From Treponema sp. (GTDB taxonomy: Bacteria > Spirochaetota > Spirochaetia > Treponematales > Breznakiellaceae): a stretch of DNA of 13,718 bases. Shown piece after piece: positions 11,399-13,718 of the stretch. The number at the start of each line of letters is the position of its first letter. The first letter of the stretch is position 1. A program made the position numbers and the translations under genes. Under the pieces are notes generated by a model that was not told the DNA's origin, made no database searches, and was given only the letters and a program-made list of their open reading frames with translations. The stretch is from assembly GCA_031272575.1 (NCBI GenBank), contig JAISTO010000019.1, forward strand, positions 1 to 13,718, read 5' to 3'.

Positions 11399-13624
11399 AT
11401 GATGAAACAGCGGTTTGTTATCGCGCTTATGGCGGTTTCGCTTTTGGTGATGGGGTGTCCAACATCTGATGATCCTGGAAATCAGAATAATCCCGGCAAC
11501 ACGGACAATCCCGAGAATCCTGACAACCCGGAAACACCAGAGACCCCTGACACTCCGGTAACACCGGGCAGCAAATACGCCGAGGAGTTCTGGGGCGAGT
11601 GGCTCCGTATGGATAAGAGCGAGACCTGGTACATAAACGGGTCAGCCATAAAAATTGGCAGTTATACAAGCTCAAAGTCCGTGACTTTCTCAAAGCAGTC
11701 AGACCGGGTGATTGAAGTTACCGAAGGCGGGGCAAAATACTACCTCTACGCCTCGCGCATTGCCAACGCCAGTTTCACCGGCAGGGTTGCGACGGTAACG
11801 GAAAGCGGCAGCCAAAGCAACGTTTCCCTGCAAAGGTCGGTTGCCCGCAGCGGAGGCTGGGGGCAAAAAGTGGTTGACGCGACCAACAAAGCCAACGGCA
11901 AAACCACCACTGTCACGACCGACAATGAGGGTAACTTTGAAATCGACGATGCTATCCCCGGAGATGAATACGAAATCACGCCGGAGGGAGAATCGCCGGT
12001 AACGGTAACGCCCCAGGCGGACGGCGATGATGTGGGGACTATCACCGTAGTTACCGAAGGCGTGAACTTCAAAACTTCTATCGTGCCTCAGTCAGGTTAT
12101 TCCTGCGACATGAACGAACTCTACGCGGGTACTACCTACCGTTTCAATCTCTCTGTCGAGAACACTGGGGACGCCGATTGCTCGATAGCGACCTGGGCGC
12201 TGGATTGGGACGATGGCCTTTCGGTAACAAAGCCTGCGGACACGCTGCTGCAAACTATCGAGCCGGGTATGAAGAAAACGATAGCAATCACTGTTGCCTG
12301 CGCTTCCTCCGCCATACCTGGGGACAAGACATTTAAGAAAATCCGTATCACCATCACGGATAACAAGAATGGGGGAACATGGGATGATTCGGTTTCGCTC
12401 AAGTTTCACAAAACCTGGGTGGACTTCAACATCCGCGCCCAAAGCGGCGTCTCCGGCATCCTCATCGCGCCCACGGGAAAGACCTATTCCTTCACGGACA
12501 CCACCAGCAGAACCATAACGGCCCCGTGGCTTCTCGACGACTACCTGCTTGTGTTCTCCGGCGCTGCGGCGGAAACAGAGACCCGGTACTCCTTTGCTGT
12601 GGATACAACACCCGGAACAGACTGGACCACGTTTACCGATTTTATGAACTACGAACCAAACAACACCGAAAGCGGCGCGGCCGCAGTTGGGAACGAAACC
12701 ATCATGTCGTATCTGCACAAGAATGACATTGATTACTACAAGGTGAGTTTGGGCGTTATCTTTCCCATAAGAAGCGCTCCATCGGGTGTCACGGCAACGG
12801 CGCAGTCTTCAAGCAGCATAGTGCTTTCATGGAATACAGTGGACGGGGCGACATCTTACAACGTGTACCGTGCCGCCAGTTCCGGCGGCTCATACAGCAG
12901 CATCGGCACAACGACAAGCGCCCCCTATACCGACATAGGTCTTTTAGCAAACACTACGTACTACTACAAGGTAAGCGCGGTGAACAGCCTCGGAGAGGGC
13001 AGTCAGTCAAATTACGTTACAGCAAAAACGTTTTCCGCCGCCCCAACGGGCCTAACTGCGGCGGTCCAATCGTCAAGCAGCGTAAAGATTTGGTGGACTT
13101 CGGCTGCCGGCGCGTCTTCGTACAAGGTATACCGGGCTACAAGTGCCGCTGGTCCTTACAGCAACATAGGCACATCGACCGGTACATCTACCTACTCTCC
13201 CTATACCAACACGGGGCTTTCCGCGAACACCAACTATTACTACAAAGTCAGCGCAGTAAACAGCGCTGGGGAGGGAGAACAATCAGAATATGCCTCTGCG
13301 GCTACCTTGCCGGAATGTGATCTGCCAGCCAATACCGTTATTTTGGACGAAGGCGTAGAAAGGGGAACCAGAGACGATTCAACGGTCACCAAATACTATG
13401 CGTTTGTCACACGGGCAAATACCGCCTATACGGTTTCTCTTTCGATAACCGGTAACTACACGATAACGGCAACAAGAGAAACGGTGTCAGGGGAAAGTCT
13501 TTTCAATTGCAGTCACAGTCTATCCGATCCGGCATATTCCGGTACCCAGACCATCCAGGCAATCGCGCAGGATTCTGTCGTCATTTTGAAGATATATGCC
13601 CTAAATTCCCGCCCGAAATTTTAA
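11399..13624 (+). CDS. Lipoprotein with two fibronectin type III domains and a PPC-like domain, C-terminus possibly truncated
   Basis: A 741-aa lipoprotein. AGGAGG (11391-11396) overlaps the stop of the gene upstream; the second ATG at 11402 is better spaced (5 nt) than the first, so the true start may be there. The signal peptide ends in LLVMGC with lipidated Cys 20, followed by a Pro/Asn/Asp/Thr-rich linker (21-57) with NPxNP and TPxTP patterns. Residues 60-150 are a compact domain of the GEWLRMD...WYING type seen in spirochaetal lipoproteins; 155-230 resembles a carboxypeptidase-regulatory-like beta domain; 240-340 is a CARDB-like beta domain; 415-452 (YEPNN...DIDYYKV) resembles a pre-peptidase PPC domain. 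FN3 domains occupy about 459-544 and 547-636 and are close copies. Residues 645-733 look like a further PPC-like domain that ends abruptly in LNSRPKF beside an insertion-sequence-like repeat. It is likely surface-exposed and binding or adhesive in role; that is inference. Confidence 0.88.
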   Translation: MMKQRFVIALMAVSLLVMGCPTSDDPGNQNNPGNTDNPENPDNPETPETPDTPVTPGSKYAEEFWGEWLRMDKSETWYINGSAIKIGSYTSSKSVTFSKQSDRVIEVTEGGAKYYLYASRIANASFTGRVATVTESGSQSNVSLQRSVARSGGWGQKVVDATNKANGKTTTVTTDNEGNFEIDDAIPGDEYEITPEGESPVTVTPQADGDDVGTITVVTEGVNFKTSIVPQSGYSCDMNELYAGTTYRFNLSVENTGDADCSIATWALDWDDGLSVTKPADTLLQTIEPGMKKTIAITVACASSAIPGDKTFKKIRITITDNKNGGTWDDSVSLKFHKTWVDFNIRAQSGVSGILIAPTGKTYSFTDTTSRTITAPWLLDDYLLVFSGAAAETETRYSFAVDTTPGTDWTTFTDFMNYEPNNTESGAAAVGNETIMSYLHKNDIDYYKVSLGVIFPIRSAPSGVTATAQSSSSIVLSWNTVDGATSYNVYRAASSGGSYSSIGTTTSAPYTDIGLLANTTYYYKVSAVNSLGEGSQSNYVTAKTFSAAPTGLTAAVQSSSSVKIWWTSAAGASSYKVYRATSAAGPYSNIGTSTGTSTYSPYTNTGLSANTNYYYKVSAVNSAGEGEQSEYASAATLPECDLPANTVILDEGVERGTRDDSTVTKYYAFVTRANTAYTVSLSITGNYTITATRETVSGESLFNCSHSLSDPAYSGTQTIQAIAQDSVVILKIYALNSRPKF

Positions 13625-13718
13625 CCTACAGGCGGAATCGGCTTAAATTGACGGGCGGAATTATTTCAGCATATTGTAAGTCGTTATATTGTAAAGAGAT
13701 ACTGGACGTTTTATGCCA
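13604..13718 (+). mobile_element. Possible insertion-sequence end (IS21-like), cut by the window edge
   Basis: The arms at 13604-13624 and 13643-13662 are an imperfect inverted repeat (AATTCC, GCCCG and AATTTTAA-like blocks). GGCGGAAT occurs as a direct repeat at 13631 and 13654. Multiple short terminal repeats ahead of a transposase gene are typical of IS21-family ends. An ATG-CCA at 13713-13718 would start a protein with Met-Pro, as IS21 transposases often do, but only two codons are visible. The base composition is AT-richer than the rest of the window. The family assignment is a guess from memory of similar ends. Confidence 0.4.

Overview
The window looks like chromosomal DNA of a GC-rich spirochaete, most likely a Treponema-like anaerobe. 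The reasons are a SpiroCoCo-type membrane-anchored coiled-coil protein, relaxed lipoboxes, several envelope proteins of a spirochaetal style (DUF1566 repeat protein, CsgG-like plus beta-barrel protein, fibronectin type III lipoprotein) and a flavodiiron oxygen-detoxifying enzyme. The genus is inference from protein style, not from a marker gene.

Layout. 1-1742 (-): the N-terminal 580 codons of a SpiroCoCo-like coiled-coil protein that runs off the left edge. 1913-2626 (-): a HAD-family hydrolase with a probable leaderless promoter. 2627-2986: a GC-rich, repeat-rich divergent intergenic region. 2987-4671 (+): a two-gene operon of a CheY-like receiver and a class A flavodiiron protein. 4672-5184: an intergenic region with a cloverleaf-like inverted-repeat element and a near-consensus promoter. 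5185-6924 (+): a secreted or membrane-anchored protein with coiled coil, pentapeptide repeats and a C-terminal DUF1566 domain. 6943-9770 (-): a NitT/TauT-type ABC importer operon (binding lipoprotein, permease, ATPase) transcribed leftwards from a strong promoter. 9771-10205: an intergenic region with an 11-bp tandem repeat, a long hairpin and a promoter. 10206-13624 (+): a two-gene envelope operon of a CsgG-like/beta-barrel protein and a fibronectin type III lipoprotein. 13604-13718: a probable insertion-sequence edge.

The main discovery candidate is at 10206-11392. A well-formed promoter, ribosome binding site and ATG lead into a reading frame that is broken at a run of ten C residues. One extra C (or two fewer) would join this start to a signal peptide that otherwise has no start codon and that runs straight into the CsgG/beta-barrel protein. 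This is the configuration expected of a slipped-strand, ON/OFF phase-variable surface protein caught in the OFF state, with a lipoprotein coupled downstream. A homopolymer sequencing error would look the same and must be excluded.

Other themes are long C/G homopolymers concentrated between genes, four promoters whose -35 box directly abuts a C run, two promoters that are near-copies of each other and share nearby GC-rich repeats, and a CheY-like regulator cotranscribed with an oxygen reductase.
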